Both the position numbers and the translations under genes were made by a program. The notes under the pieces are model-generated. The model saw nothing but the letters and a program-made list of their open reading frames with translations, made no database searches and had not been told where the DNA came from. From an uncultured Bacteroidales bacterium (GTDB lineage: Bacteria; Bacteroidota; Bacteroidia; Bacteroidales; FEN-979): a stretch of 48,305 bases of DNA. Positions 1 through 9,471 of this stretch are shown here, in pieces. The stretch lies in NCBI GenBank assembly GCA_903824935.1, contig CAIJYT010000178.1, positions 1-48,305 of the forward strand. The letters run 5' to 3'. Position 1 is the stretch's first letter. Every line of letters starts with the position of its first letter.

Positions 1-649
1 CCCTTTCCAATGAACCCATTGCCCATTTGTGTTCCATCCTCCTTACTTTTATTTTACTGAGGATGGCCTGGGCAACCGTATCTGCTGATGAAGCAAAGCC
101 ATGATCTTCCTGCCTGACAGGGAACAAAGTATCAGCCGGGATGAAGTCCTGCCTGGCCAGTTGCACCCTGTACCTCAGCGATACCGCATCATCGCTCAGT
201 ATATCACGGTTAAACCAGGGCCAGGCCATCCATACATCCATGGGATCGGCCAGGTATGGAAAGACCGGGTGGCTGTACCTGTCCTCATCCTCCCTGACCT
301 CGAGAAAAATCATCTTCGGCTTTTTCACACTCAGCAAATCTTTTACCAGGGTGAAATACAGGTTGTCGCCATACCTGCAATACCCCAGGTTAACCACGCT
401 CAGGTGAAAAGAATCAAGCTCATGCTCTATAAGTCCGTCGTCTATCCCGTTGATGGTGTGGGAAGAACCAATAAAAGCAATATCAATGGGTTTGGGATTC
501 AGGAACATCCTGTCGTGAAGCCAGATGGCTTGGTAAAAACAATCTTCTTTCAAACCTGTGAACTTCGCACGTTCTTTTACAGGTAAAGCCAGTACTATGA
601 GCAACAGCAGGGCCAGGAACACCAGTATTTTCAGCAGCAGCTTACCCAT
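1..649 (-). CDS. Membrane-anchored SGNH/AlgX-like partner of the MBOAT acyltransferase (partial)
   Basis: An open frame starts at the ATG at 649 and runs off the left edge after 216 codons. Residues 1-23 form a hydrophobic signal anchor (MGKLLLKILVFLALLLLIVL), so the rest probably lies outside the inner membrane. A GSSHT motif near residue 62 resembles the block I nucleophile region of SGNH/GDSL-like proteins that accompany membrane O-acyltransferases (AlgJ/AlgX, DltD type). The start lies two bases after the MBOAT stop, so the two are almost certainly co-transcribed. I infer that this protein passes acyl groups to an extracellular polymer together with the MBOAT. The C-terminal half, which would carry the Asp-His block, is outside the window, so family membership is tentative. 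Confidence 0.6.
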   Translation of the reverse strand, partial: MGKLLLKILVFLALLLLIVLALPVKERAKFTGLKEDCFYQAIWLHDRMFLNPKPIDIAFIGSSHTINGIDDGLIEHELDSFHLSVVNLGYCRYGDNLYFTLVKDLLSVKKPKMIFLEVREDEDRYSHPVFPYLADPMDVWMAWPWFNRDILSDDAVSLRYRVQLARQDFIPADTLFPVRQEDHGFASSADTVAQAILSKIKVRRMEHKWAMGSLER

Positions 650-651
650 GC

Positions 652-2163
652 CTAGAATTTAAAATAGATAAATGAAACGCTGCCGAACATTCCAAAGGCA
701 AGGATCAGGATCACGAAAATGTAATATGAAATCCAGCGAACCGGCCAGGGAAAGAATCCAAACCTTGTCCATAACTGCTTTTCATAAAACCCGTATTCAA
801 GAATGCTTACCAGGGGTATCCCGGTCAGTACAATGATCAGGTCGGGAAAGCTGAAGCCCGGATATACCAGGAAGTTACCTTGAGCCAGGAGGGCAGGCAA
901 AGCAGAACTTCCATTCCAGGAAACAAGAATATTTTTCAGTATGGTCAGAGCTTCCCCGGGACTGCCAGCCCTGAAAAAGACCCAGGTAACTGAAACCAGC
1001 AAAAAGGTAATCAGGATCTGTGAAGTATTAAATAACCACCTGATGCCCGACAAGCCGGTCTTCCTGTAAAAACGTTTCCTTGCTTTGCCAGTGAACCTGT
1101 CAAATACAAGGTAGAGGGCAAACAGTTCTCCCCAGATAATATAATTCCATCCGACTCCGTGCCAGATGCCGCAAACAAAAAAAGTAAGTATTATAGCTAT
1201 TGAATAGATGAGGTTGTCGCTACGGATGCCTGCATATCTTTCGCGTGGCAGCTTCCTTGAGATTGCAAAGGCAGAAGGCAGGAAGACGTAATCTCTTAAC
1301 CAGGAAGAAAGGGTCATATGCCAGCGGGTCCAGAATTCCTGGACTGACTTTGAACTATAAGGCCGTTTAAAATTCTGCGAAAGATCGAAACCGAGAACTG
1401 CAGCGACGCCTCTGGCAATATCGATGTATCCCGAAAAATCAAGGTATACCTGGAATGCAAAGAACACTGTCGCAACAAGCAACACGGCTCCATGGTACTG
1501 ATCGGGATGACCGTAGACTGCGTTCACCAAAACCGCCAGCCTGTCGGCAATGACAAGTTTTTTAAAGAAGCCCCAGACCATGAGCCTCATTCCGCCTGCA
1601 GCAAGCTGATATTCGAAAGTTTTGTCGTTCCTGAGCTGTGCAATGAACTGACCGGGACGTTCAATGGGGCCCTGCAGAAGTTTCGGAAAGAAAGTCACGA
1701 AGTTGGCAAAATGCCCTAAATGCTTTTCGGCCTTTATGCTCATCCTTTTCACTTCGATGAGGTAACTGATGTTGGAGAAAGTAAAAAATGAAATTCCCAG
1801 GGGCAGTATCACTTTGCTGAAAAATGTTTCAGTGCCATGTCCGGGGTTTGTATAAGTGATAAAAAATTCCGAAAGGGGCATGCAATACTTAAATCCGGCA
1901 AGGATAATTACATTGATAATGATCCCAAAAAGCAGGAGCCTGCGCTTTACGGGAAGGTTTTGGCTGTTGCCTATCCATAATCCACAGGCATAATTAAAAA
2001 GTACAGACCCGGAAAGCAGAATAATATAAGCCGGATGGAACCAGCCATAAAAAAAGAGTGAGGCTGCAAGAAGCAGTATCCACCTGCCCCTTGCTGGTAT
2101 AAGCCAGTAAACCAGTGCGGTGATGCTGAAAAAGACCAGGAACGGAAGCGATGTGAACAGCAT
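652..2163 (-). CDS. MBOAT family membrane-bound O-acyltransferase (AlgI-like)
   Basis: This 503-residue polytopic membrane protein has many hydrophobic segments throughout. It has the usual AlgI/DltB-type landmarks: a TRWHMTLSSWLRDY block near residue 280 and a CGIWHGVGWNY block near residue 335, whose histidine is the presumed catalytic residue. Length and motif order match AlgI-like proteins that move acetyl groups across the membrane onto polysaccharides or wall polymers. It is transcribed divergently from gcvP and is followed after two bases by the membrane-anchored partner at 649. No polysaccharide synthesis genes are visible nearby, so the polymer acylated is unknown. Confidence 0.92.
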   Translation of the reverse strand: MLFTSLPFLVFFSITALVYWLIPARGRWILLLAASLFFYGWFHPAYIILLSGSVLFNYACGLWIGNSQNLPVKRRLLLFGIIINVIILAGFKYCMPLSEFFITYTNPGHGTETFFSKVILPLGISFFTFSNISYLIEVKRMSIKAEKHLGHFANFVTFFPKLLQGPIERPGQFIAQLRNDKTFEYQLAAGGMRLMVWGFFKKLVIADRLAVLVNAVYGHPDQYHGAVLLVATVFFAFQVYLDFSGYIDIARGVAAVLGFDLSQNFKRPYSSKSVQEFWTRWHMTLSSWLRDYVFLPSAFAISRKLPRERYAGIRSDNLIYSIAIILTFFVCGIWHGVGWNYIIWGELFALYLVFDRFTGKARKRFYRKTGLSGIRWLFNTSQILITFLLVSVTWVFFRAGSPGEALTILKNILVSWNGSSALPALLAQGNFLVYPGFSFPDLIIVLTGIPLVSILEYGFYEKQLWTRFGFFPWPVRWISYYIFVILILAFGMFGSVSFIYFKF

Positions 2164-2237
2164 GCGGAACCTTGAAAAGATTACTGATTTGAGCCACTAA
2201 ATTAGCATATTCATTTTACTTTGTGTTTGATTCTTGG

Positions 2238-2245
2238 TATTTTTG
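2238..2245 (+). promoter_or_regulatory. Bacteroidetes-type minus-7 element for gcvP
   Basis: TATTTTTG matches TAnnTTTG exactly and lies 34 bases before the ATG at 2280. No convincing minus-33 TTG was found at 19-21 bases spacing. The element falls inside the longer possible reading frame that opens at a GTG at 2223, which argues for the ATG at 2280 as the true start. Confidence 0.45.
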
Positions 2246-2279
2246 CGAATCTCAAACTGCCATCAAAAACTTTGTATAT

Positions 2280-5147
2280 ATGATCACTGACAATTTTGCA
2301 AGAAGACACAATGGCCCATTCGGAGCTGAAATTGACACCATGCTGGAGAAGATAGGGGTGAAAAACCTCGGCCAGCTGATTGACGAGACAGTTCCCGCCG
2401 CTATCAGGCTCAAGAGTTCCCTGAATCTTCCGAAGGGCATGAACGAATACCAGTACCTGAACCATATCAAGGGTATTGCTGCAAAGAACAAGTTGTATAA
2501 AACATTTATAGGACAGGGTTATTACAATACGATAACCCCTGCCGTTATTCTCAGGAACATACTTGAGAACCCGGGCTGGTATACAGCCTACACTCCATAC
2601 CAGGCAGAGATCTCCCAGGGCCGCCTTGAAGCCCTGCTCGATTTCCAGACCATGATTGGCGACCTTACCGGGATGCCAATTGCCAATGCATCACTTCTCG
2701 ACGAAGGCACTGCAGCATCGGAGGCTATGATCATGCTGTTCAATGCCCGTGACAGGGAGTCGGTCAAACGCGGTGCCGGTAAGTTTTTCGTATCCGATGA
2801 TATTTTCCCTCAAACGGCCGACGTGATCCGCACCAGGGCTGTACCCCTTGGGATAGAACTTATTTTTGGAAAGCATTCAGAATTCGTTCCTGATAATTCC
2901 TTCTTCGGATTAGTAGTCCAGTATCCCAACCAGTATGGTGAGATCTATGATTACCGCACCCTGGTTGAGAAAGCGCATGCATGCAAAGTGGGTGTTGCGG
3001 TTGCAGCCGACCTGCTAAGCCTCGCCCTGCTGACTCCCCCGGGAGAATGGGGTGCCGACGTGGTATTCGGTTCATCGCAGAGATTCGGTGTTCCTATGGG
3101 ATACGGCGGTCCTCATGCAGCTTTCTTTGCCACGAGGGAAGAATTCAAACGCCAGATGCCGGGAAGGATCATAGGCATTTCTGTTGATGCCAACGGAAGC
3201 AGGGCCTTAAGGATGGCATTGCAGACCCGCGAGCAGCATATCAAACGCGAGAAGGCAACTTCAAACATCTGCACTTCCCAGGTACTGCTGGCCGTAATGG
3301 CGGGGATGTACGGGGTTTACCACGGCCCTAAGGGGATCAAACAGATTGCAAGGCATATCAACATACTCACCGGAGTGTTATCACAGGAAATTGCTCAATA
3401 CGGGTATCAACAGCTGAACAAATATTTCTTCGACACCCTTTGCATAGAGCTTCCCGATGGGGTCCTTGCAGCAAGCCTGCAAAACAAATTCCACGAGCAC
3501 AAAGTCAACGTAAGGTATATTGACGAGAAGCATGTGGGCATCAGTGTTGACGAAACTACGGAACTTGCCGATATCAACCTCCTGCTTTCTTTATTTGCCC
3601 AGCTGAATGGGAAAAAATATACAGAGTTTGTCTGCAATCCTAAAGAATGTGAGCAGATCACGACCATCCCTGAGGGACTCACACGGTCATCAGCATACCT
3701 GACACATAAGGTCTTCAACTCATATCATTCGGAGACCGAAATGATGCGTTATCTCAAGAAGCTCGAGATCAAGGACCTTTCTTTGAACCGTTCGATGATC
3801 CCACTTGGGAGCTGCACCATGAAACTGAATGCCGCTTCGGAGCTCTTCGCGCTGAGTTATCCTGAATTCGGGGGAGTTCATCCTTTTGTCCCAAAGGACC
3901 AGGCCGAAGGTTACCAGTACCTGATAACAGAACTTGAGAAAGACCTTTGCGAGATCACCGGTTTCGATGCTGTTTCATTTATGCCGAATTCAGGCGCTGC
4001 AGGAGAATATGCAGGGCTTCTTGTCATACGCCAGTACCATATGAGCCGTGGCGACGGGCACAGGAATGTTTGTCTTATCCCATCATCGGCCCATGGAACG
4101 AACCCTGCAAGTGCAGCCATGGCCGGGATGCAGGTGGTAGTTGTGAAATGCGACGATCACGGGAATATTGACGCCAATGACCTGCGCGAAAAGGCAGTGC
4201 ATTACAAAGACAGCCTTTCGGCTCTGATGGTTACTTATCCCTCGACCCACGGGGTATTTGAAGAGAACATCCTTGAGATAGTGAATATTGTTCATGAAAA
4301 CGGAGGCCAGGTTTACATGGACGGGGCCAATATGAATGCCCAGGTAGGACTCACCAATCCCGGGATGATAGGAGCCGACGTTTGCCACCTTAACCTTCAC
4401 AAGACATTTGCCATTCCTCACGGAGGAGGCGGTCCCGGCGAAGGTCCCATCGCATGTGCAAAACATCTTACGCCCTACCTCCCGAGGCATACCCAGGTTG
4501 AGACCGGGGGAAAAACAGGCACTACAGCCGTTGCATCAGGTCCTTACGGAAGCGCTTTGATCCTAACTATTTCCTATGCATATATCAAGCTCATGGGAGG
4601 TGAAGGGCTGACCGAGGCAACTAAAATGGCTATTCTTAATGCGAACTACCTCAAATCCTGTCTTGAGCCTTATTATCCCATCCTATACTCCGGAAAGAAC
4701 GGACGCTGCGCCCATGAAATGATCGTTGACTGCAACGCTATTTCACGGCAGACGAACATAGGCGCCATTGACATTGCCAAGAGGCTGATGGATTACGGAT
4801 TCCACGCACCAACCGTTGCGTTCCCGGTACACGGAACCCTGATGGTGGAGCCTACCGAAAGCGAGCCTTATTACGAGCTCAACCGTTTTATCGAAGCCAT
4901 GGTCTCGATAAAAGCTGAGATTGACGAGATCGCTTCAGGCAAAGCAGATAAGGTTGTCAACGTGATCATGAAAGCCCCGCATACAGCGGCTATGGTGACT
5001 GCCGACGAGTGGACCCTGCCGTATTCCAGGCAGAAGGCTGCATTTCCGATGCCCTGGTCGGCCGAGGACAAATACTGGCCAACGGTAACACGTATTGACG
5101 ATGCTTTCGGAGACCGCAACCTGGTAAGCAGCTGCAGCCAGGGTTAG
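2280..5147 (+). CDS. gcvP: Glycine dehydrogenase (decarboxylating), P protein
   Basis: This is the pyridoxal-phosphate P protein of the glycine cleavage system. It decarboxylates glycine and passes the aminomethyl group to the lipoyl H protein. From the ATG at 2280 it is 955 residues, the usual length of the one-chain form, with both homologous halves present. The PLP lysine is K708 in HLNLHKTF, followed by the glycine-rich GGGGPGEGP segment, and SCTMKLNAA marks the start of the second half. A longer frame from GTG 2223 adds 19 residues unlike the family. The gene stands alone on the plus strand; gcvT and gcvH are not in the window. Its 3' end overlaps the convergent esterase by four bases. 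Confidence 0.97.
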   Translation: MITDNFARRHNGPFGAEIDTMLEKIGVKNLGQLIDETVPAAIRLKSSLNLPKGMNEYQYLNHIKGIAAKNKLYKTFIGQGYYNTITPAVILRNILENPGWYTAYTPYQAEISQGRLEALLDFQTMIGDLTGMPIANASLLDEGTAASEAMIMLFNARDRESVKRGAGKFFVSDDIFPQTADVIRTRAVPLGIELIFGKHSEFVPDNSFFGLVVQYPNQYGEIYDYRTLVEKAHACKVGVAVAADLLSLALLTPPGEWGADVVFGSSQRFGVPMGYGGPHAAFFATREEFKRQMPGRIIGISVDANGSRALRMALQTREQHIKREKATSNICTSQVLLAVMAGMYGVYHGPKGIKQIARHINILTGVLSQEIAQYGYQQLNKYFFDTLCIELPDGVLAASLQNKFHEHKVNVRYIDEKHVGISVDETTELADINLLLSLFAQLNGKKYTEFVCNPKECEQITTIPEGLTRSSAYLTHKVFNSYHSETEMMRYLKKLEIKDLSLNRSMIPLGSCTMKLNAASELFALSYPEFGGVHPFVPKDQAEGYQYLITELEKDLCEITGFDAVSFMPNSGAAGEYAGLLVIRQYHMSRGDGHRNVCLIPSSAHGTNPASAAMAGMQVVVVKCDDHGNIDANDLREKAVHYKDSLSALMVTYPSTHGVFEENILEIVNIVHENGGQVYMDGANMNAQVGLTNPGMIGADVCHLNLHKTFAIPHGGGGPGEGPIACAKHLTPYLPRHTQVETGGKTGTTAVASGPYGSALILTISYAYIKLMGGEGLTEATKMAILNANYLKSCLEPYYPILYSGKNGRCAHEMIVDCNAISRQTNIGAIDIAKRLMDYGFHAPTVAFPVHGTLMVEPTESEPYYELNRFIEAMVSIKAEIDEIASGKADKVVNVIMKAPHTAAMVTADEWTLPYSRQKAAFPMPWSAEDKYWPTVTRIDDAFGDRNLVSSCSQG

Positions 5148-6085
5148 GACCTGTCAAATCTTTGTTTCATCCATTCGCAGATCTCTGCGATGGCGGTTTC
5201 GGCCTGGTCGAGTATACCCAGGTATGAAAGGAAACCGTGTATCATGCTCTCATAGTTTAAAACTGTGGTTTTTACTCCCGCAATCTCCAGCTTTGCAGCA
5301 TACTGAATTCCATCATCTCTCAGGGGGTCAAATCCTGAGACCAGGACAAGGGCTCCGGGCAGGCCAGCGAGATCAACGGCATTCATAGGAACTGCATAAG
5401 GGTATACCGACAGCTCCCTCCGGCTGAGGTAATGGTCCCAAAACCATACCAGGGACTCAGCGGTTAGTGAATATCCTCCGGCAAATTCTTTGAAGGATTC
5501 AGTCGGAGGCTCATACCATGCGGTAGCGGGATAGATCAGGACCTGTGCCAGGAGTTTGGGGCCGTTTTCATCGCGGGTCTTTAATGCAAGGGCTGCAGCC
5601 AGGTTTCCGCCGGCGCTGTCGCCGGAAATAATGATCTGTGAAGGATCACCATTGACAGAGCCTGCATGATGCGAAACCCATCTCAGGGCTTCCATACAAT
5701 CATCCAATGCTCCCGGGAATTTCGTTTCGGGACTGAGGCGGTAATCCACAGACACCACAATACAACCTGCCCCGGCGCAAAAATGCGTGCATACTGAGTC
5801 GTAATGCTTCGGACGGAACAGTACCCAGCCTCCACCGTGGATAAAGAAAAGGACAGGAAAAGGGCCATTACCCCTTGGAGTGTATATGCGTAATGCCAGG
5901 TCGCCACCGGGCCCGGGAATGGTCCTGTCGGCAATGCTTTCAACTTCTTTTAAAGGCAGGTCCAGCTTTTCATATCTTGAATGGACAAGCGCCCTTGCTT
6001 CCTGGGCAGTAAGCAGCTGAACTTCAGGATCTCCGGCAGCGATAATGGCCGTCAGTAATGCTTTTGCTTTGGGATCGAGTGACAT
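5144..6085 (-). CDS. Alpha/beta hydrolase, hormone-sensitive-lipase type esterase
   Basis: A 313-residue carboxylesterase of the HSL (family IV) group. The oxyanion motif HGGGW is at residues 83-87, the nucleophile is S157 in GDSAGG, and the acid and base are probably D253 (GFDPLRDDG) and H283 (MIHGF). There is no signal peptide, so it should be cytoplasmic. Such enzymes hydrolyse short-chain acyl esters; the substrate cannot be told from sequence. It starts seven bases after the methionine-gamma-lyase-like gene and may be the last gene of that operon. It converges on gcvP with a four-base overlap. Confidence 0.92.
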   Translation of the reverse strand: MSLDPKAKALLTAIIAAGDPEVQLLTAQEARALVHSRYEKLDLPLKEVESIADRTIPGPGGDLALRIYTPRGNGPFPVLFFIHGGGWVLFRPKHYDSVCTHFCAGAGCIVVSVDYRLSPETKFPGALDDCMEALRWVSHHAGSVNGDPSQIIISGDSAGGNLAAALALKTRDENGPKLLAQVLIYPATAWYEPPTESFKEFAGGYSLTAESLVWFWDHYLSRRELSVYPYAVPMNAVDLAGLPGALVLVSGFDPLRDDGIQYAAKLEIAGVKTTVLNYESMIHGFLSYLGILDQAETAIAEICEWMKQRFDRS

Positions 6086-6092
6086 GATAAAT

Positions 6093-7295
6093 TTATGCGC
6101 TTACCGTATCGAGACAGTGTTTGATCTTTTCCCAGCTGCGGGAGATATCATTGTCGAGGCCTACCGAGAAACGGATAAGGCCTTCAGATAAACCCATTTC
6201 CTTTTGTAAATCTTCAGGGACTTCGGAGGACGTGCTCTTGCCCGAATTGCTGAACAGTGTCTTGAAATAACCCAGGCTGACCGCAAGATAGCCAACGCCT
6301 TCAAGTTCCATTGCTTCCATGAGCTTTGAGGCCTGGACAGAAGTCCCCATGTCGATTGCGATCATGGCACCGAAACCGAATTCTTCGTTCATCATCTTCT
6401 TCAGGACTTCATGACCCGGATGTTCCGGGAAACCAGGGTAAATGATATTAGCCCCGTATTCTTTGAATTTACCCGCGAGGTAGCTGGCATTTTTGCTATG
6501 CTGTTTCATGCGGATATGCAGCGTATGCAGGTTCTTTAGAATGGATGATGAGCGCAGGGGCTCCAGCGAAGGGCCAAGCAGCATGGCGGTGCCCGTGTTC
6601 ACATCGCAGAGTGCGTCAATGAATTCCTTGTCGCCGCAGATGGCTCCTGCCACGCAGTCGTTTTTGCCGTTGATGAACTTGGTCATGCTGTGCACAACGA
6701 TATGGGCTCCGTGCTGGGCGGGGGCCACCATCATAGGTGTGAAAGTATTATCAACCATCAGTTTTATCCCATGCTCATTGGCTATCTTAGCCAGTTCGGG
6801 GATATCGCTGATCTGCAGCATGGGGTTAGTCATCGTTTCCGTATAGATGATCCTGGTATTAGGCCTGATGGCTTTACGTACATCATCCAGCTTCGTAATA
6901 TCGACGAAGGTGACATCGATATTGAACTTCTTAAGGTAATTGCTCAGGAAAGCAAAAGTGCCGCCGTAAATTGTCATGGAGCAGACCACATGGTCCCCGC
7001 TGTTTACCAGCTGGAAGATAGCGCAGGTTATGGCCGCCATTCCGGAAGCGGTAACCCAGGCCGATTCTGTACCTTCAAGAGCCGCAAGGGCATCGGCGAG
7101 ATACTTGTTCGTGGGGTTCCAGTGACGGGAGTAGAGGTAGCAACCCTCCTGCTGGCCTGCGAAGGTTTCGCTCATAGTGATGGCCTGCATGAAGGTGTAA
7201 GTGGCGGAATCTGTGATGGACGGATTCACATCCCCGTATTCGCCGAACTGAAGCAGATCGAAAATACGGGTTGAGGGATCGTTGGATTTTTTCAT
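6093..7295 (-). CDS. Cys/Met metabolism PLP enzyme, methionine gamma-lyase-like
   Basis: This PLP-dependent fold-type I enzyme of the Cys/Met metabolism family is 400 residues from the ATG at 7295. The Schiff-base lysine lies in HSMTKFINGK, with the phosphate-binding ASGMAAI segment and the YSRHWNPT block upstream. The family includes methionine gamma-lyase, cystathionine lyases and O-acylhomoserine sulfhydrylases, and sequence reading alone does not settle the reaction. A 51-base longer frame exists (7346), but a promoter-like TAACTTTG at 7321-7314 lies inside it, so 7295 is preferred. Lying next to thrH and thrC, it points to handling of homoserine- or methionine-derived compounds. Confidence 0.85.
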   Translation of the reverse strand: MKKSNDPSTRIFDLLQFGEYGDVNPSITDSATYTFMQAITMSETFAGQQEGCYLYSRHWNPTNKYLADALAALEGTESAWVTASGMAAITCAIFQLVNSGDHVVCSMTIYGGTFAFLSNYLKKFNIDVTFVDITKLDDVRKAIRPNTRIIYTETMTNPMLQISDIPELAKIANEHGIKLMVDNTFTPMMVAPAQHGAHIVVHSMTKFINGKNDCVAGAICGDKEFIDALCDVNTGTAMLLGPSLEPLRSSSILKNLHTLHIRMKQHSKNASYLAGKFKEYGANIIYPGFPEHPGHEVLKKMMNEEFGFGAMIAIDMGTSVQASKLMEAMELEGVGYLAVSLGYFKTLFSNSGKSTSSEVPEDLQKEMGLSEGLIRFSVGLDNDISRSWEKIKHCLDTVSA

Positions 7296-7313
7296 AAAAC
7301 CGGAATGTTTATG

Positions 7314-7346
7314 CAAAGTTACAAAGCTCCGGCAATCCGGGAACAA
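7314..7346 (-). promoter_or_regulatory. Bacteroidetes-type promoter before the methionine gamma-lyase-like gene
   Basis: On the minus strand TAACTTTG (7321-7314) matches TAnnTTTG exactly. A TTGT (7346-7343) lies 21 bases upstream, within or just beyond the usual minus-33 spacing. Transcription would start near 7307, about 12 bases before the ATG at 7295. Confidence 0.5.
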
Positions 7347-7372
7347 GAAAACGGCAGATATGCGAGTATTTA

Positions 7373-7978
7373 TTACAGGCTTGTATATTTTGACAGAATC
7401 GCTTTTATCTCTTCGTAATCATGGGTCACAGGGAACTGGGGATAATCATTGATCACATTCTGAGGTGGGCGGAATAAAATACCCTGTTCTGCCTGTTTGA
7501 GCATGGAGATGTCGTTATATGAATCTCCCATGGCAACCACCTGGTATTTCAGACCCTGTAAAGCCCCGACAGTCATACGTTTGGGGTCAGTCTGTCTCAT
7601 TGTAAAATCTATGATGCGGTTTGTCTCATCCATTACCAGGGTGTGACAGAACAAGGTTGGCCGGCCCAGCTTTTTCATCAATGGTTCGGCAAACTGGATG
7701 AACGTATCGGAAACCACGATAAGCTGCGTTCTTTCCTTCACCCATTGAATGAATTCAAGGGCCCCTGGCAGGGGTTCTATTCTCGCGATCACTTCCTGAA
7801 TATCATGAAGCTTCAGCCCGTGCTTATCGAGTATCTTCAACCTCATTCTCATAAGCTTATTATAATCAGGCTCATCACGGGTGGTCCGGCGAAGCTCGGG
7901 AATCCCGGTCTTTTCAGCTACGTTGATCCACACTTCGGGTGTAAAAACGCCTTCGAGGTCGGAGCAGACAATGTACAT
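7373..7978 (-). CDS. thrH: ThrH, phosphoserine phosphatase / homoserine phosphotransferase
   Basis: This 201-residue HAD-superfamily protein matches Pseudomonas ThrH in length and motifs. Motif I is DLEGVFTPE at residues 7-15, with the ThrH-specific DxEG in place of the usual DxDG. Motif II is VVSDTF and motif III is GDSYND. ThrH removes phosphate from phosphoserine and can transfer phosphate to homoserine. It sits 67 bases downstream of threonine synthase, which fits a role in supplying phosphohomoserine. No classical thrB is visible in the window. Family assignment is firm; the in vivo role is inferred from context. Confidence 0.9.
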   Translation of the reverse strand: MYIVCSDLEGVFTPEVWINVAEKTGIPELRRTTRDEPDYNKLMRMRLKILDKHGLKLHDIQEVIARIEPLPGALEFIQWVKERTQLIVVSDTFIQFAEPLMKKLGRPTLFCHTLVMDETNRIIDFTMRQTDPKRMTVGALQGLKYQVVAMGDSYNDISMLKQAEQGILFRPPQNVINDYPQFPVTHDYEEIKAILSKYTSL

Positions 7979-8045
7979 GTTTTTACATTTAGGGGTTAAT
8001 CAAAATGATGTAAGATTTACGATGTACAATGTACGAATCGTTTGG

Positions 8046-9416
8046 TCATTTATAATTTTCTATCAGCCAGGATTTGAAATCCTGGTAATTATTTGCCAGG
8101 TCAGAAAGAAATTCATGTTTATGGTCTATCCCCTGCAGACTCAGCGGCAGTTGCGGGTCCATGCCTGTGATTTTCCTTATTTCATCAGGGAATTTTGCCG
8201 GATGTGCAGTCTCCAGGGAAACACAGAGCTGGTCGGCTGGAAGCTGGTTTTCGAGACAACCGACATATCTCATCAGCCCCGCCCATCCGACTGAACCGTG
8301 TGGCTCAAGAAGCAGTTTCCATTGCTTCCACGCATCCCCTATTGTTTTACGGGTTTCCTCATCCGTTATGCTTACCGACCAGATTTCTTTTCTCATCAGT
8401 TCCATATCCGCCTTTTTCCGGATATTTCCTTTTTCATCCATGATCCCCCCGTAAACAGCGAGCAAACGCACCAGGTTGCTTGGATGGCCAACATTCATTG
8501 CACTGGAGATGCAATTGCGTGAAGGTTCAATCTTATTATATTTTCCGCTCGAGAGGTAGTTCGGGAACTCATCATTCTCATTTGTAGCAATAATGAATCT
8601 TTTTACGGGAAGCCCCATTTTCATGGCTAGCACCCCTCCCATCATATCTCCGAAATTTCCGGAAGGAACCGAGAATATAATCTGTTCGCCTGGTGATGCC
8701 AGCCTGGCATAGGCATAGAAATAATACACAGTCTGTGGGATCAGCCTTCCTATATTAATTGAGTTTGCTGATGAAAGCTGAAGATAATCCAGGCCTGGGT
8801 CGGCGAAAGCCTGTTTTACCAGGGCCTGGCAATCGTCGAATTTGGCTTCCAGGGAAAGTACTCTCACATTCTTTCCCAGGGTCGTCATTTGTTTTCTCTG
8901 GCGGTCGGTCACTTCTCCTTTCGGGAACAATACCACGATGTCGATGTTATCCAACCCGTAAAATGCGTTTGCTACGGCGCTGCCTGTATCGCCAGAGGTT
9001 GCGGTTAATATGAGCAGGTGGCGGTTCCCGGCCTTCAGGTAATGCTGCATGAGCCTGCCCATCATCCTGGCTGCAAAATCCTTAAAAGAAGCAGTAGGGC
9101 CACGGTCGAGGCGCATTACGTATTTCCGCTCACATACATGGTCGAGAGGCACATCGTAGTCGTATGCATCCCTGACTATTTTTTCCAGTTCCTGGTCTGA
9201 GATCTCTCCATAAAGAAAATGCTTTGTCACATGGAAGGCGATCTCCCAGTACTCCATATTGCTGAAACTTTCTATCTCATCAGTAGGAATCAGAGGGATG
9301 GCAACCGGCATATAGAGGCCTTTATCAGGGGCCTGGCCTTTAAGCAGGGCCTCATGAAACCTGAGGTTATCAGCATTCAGGTTGGTGGAATAAAATTGAA
9401 GTTGTTTTTCCATCAA
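8046..9416 (-). CDS. thrC: Threonine synthase
   Basis: A 456-residue PLP enzyme that converts O-phosphohomoserine to threonine. The PLP lysine lies in RGPTASFKDFAARMMG, and the phosphate-binding region TATSGDTGSAVA follows. The length matches the long, E. coli-type threonine synthase. A second ATG three bases downstream of the first (MME) is an equally good start. The gene lies between the MetZ-like gene and thrH on the same strand, forming a small threonine and sulfur amino acid group. A perfect 15-bp hairpin separates it from the gene upstream. Confidence 0.96.
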   Translation of the reverse strand: MMEKQLQFYSTNLNADNLRFHEALLKGQAPDKGLYMPVAIPLIPTDEIESFSNMEYWEIAFHVTKHFLYGEISDQELEKIVRDAYDYDVPLDHVCERKYVMRLDRGPTASFKDFAARMMGRLMQHYLKAGNRHLLILTATSGDTGSAVANAFYGLDNIDIVVLFPKGEVTDRQRKQMTTLGKNVRVLSLEAKFDDCQALVKQAFADPGLDYLQLSSANSINIGRLIPQTVYYFYAYARLASPGEQIIFSVPSGNFGDMMGGVLAMKMGLPVKRFIIATNENDEFPNYLSSGKYNKIEPSRNCISSAMNVGHPSNLVRLLAVYGGIMDEKGNIRKKADMELMRKEIWSVSITDEETRKTIGDAWKQWKLLLEPHGSVGWAGLMRYVGCLENQLPADQLCVSLETAHPAKFPDEIRKITGMDPQLPLSLQGIDHKHEFLSDLANNYQDFKSWLIENYK

Positions 9417-9429
9417 AAGAGGGTGATTA

Positions 9430-9462
9430 GCGGGGCCCTTCGCCTGCGGCGAAGGGCCCCGC
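9430..9462. terminator. GC-rich perfect hairpin between MetZ-like gene and thrC
   Basis: Arms of 15 bases (9430-9444 and 9448-9462) pair perfectly around a three-base loop. Read on the minus strand it lies just after the MetZ-like stop codon and is followed within ten bases by CTCTTTT, a weak U-tract. Read on the plus strand it is followed by TTTCAGAAATTATTTTTT. It may be an attenuating terminator for the upstream gene or a dispersed palindromic repeat; only one copy was seen in this window. Confidence 0.6.
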
Positions 9463-9471
9463 TTTCAGAAA

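Noticed and set aside
101-586. A plus-strand protein gene near the left edge
   Set aside because: It is antisense to the membrane-anchored partner of the MBOAT, whose start, hydrophobic anchor and spacing are convincing; the plus-strand frame has no recognisable features.
2223-2279. GTG start extending gcvP by 19 residues
   Set aside because: The added residues do not resemble GcvP, and the promoter element at 2238-2245 lies inside this stretch.
7296-7346. Longer start of the methionine gamma-lyase-like gene
   Set aside because: It would begin upstream of the predicted transcription start near 7307, and its 17 residues are not typical of the family.
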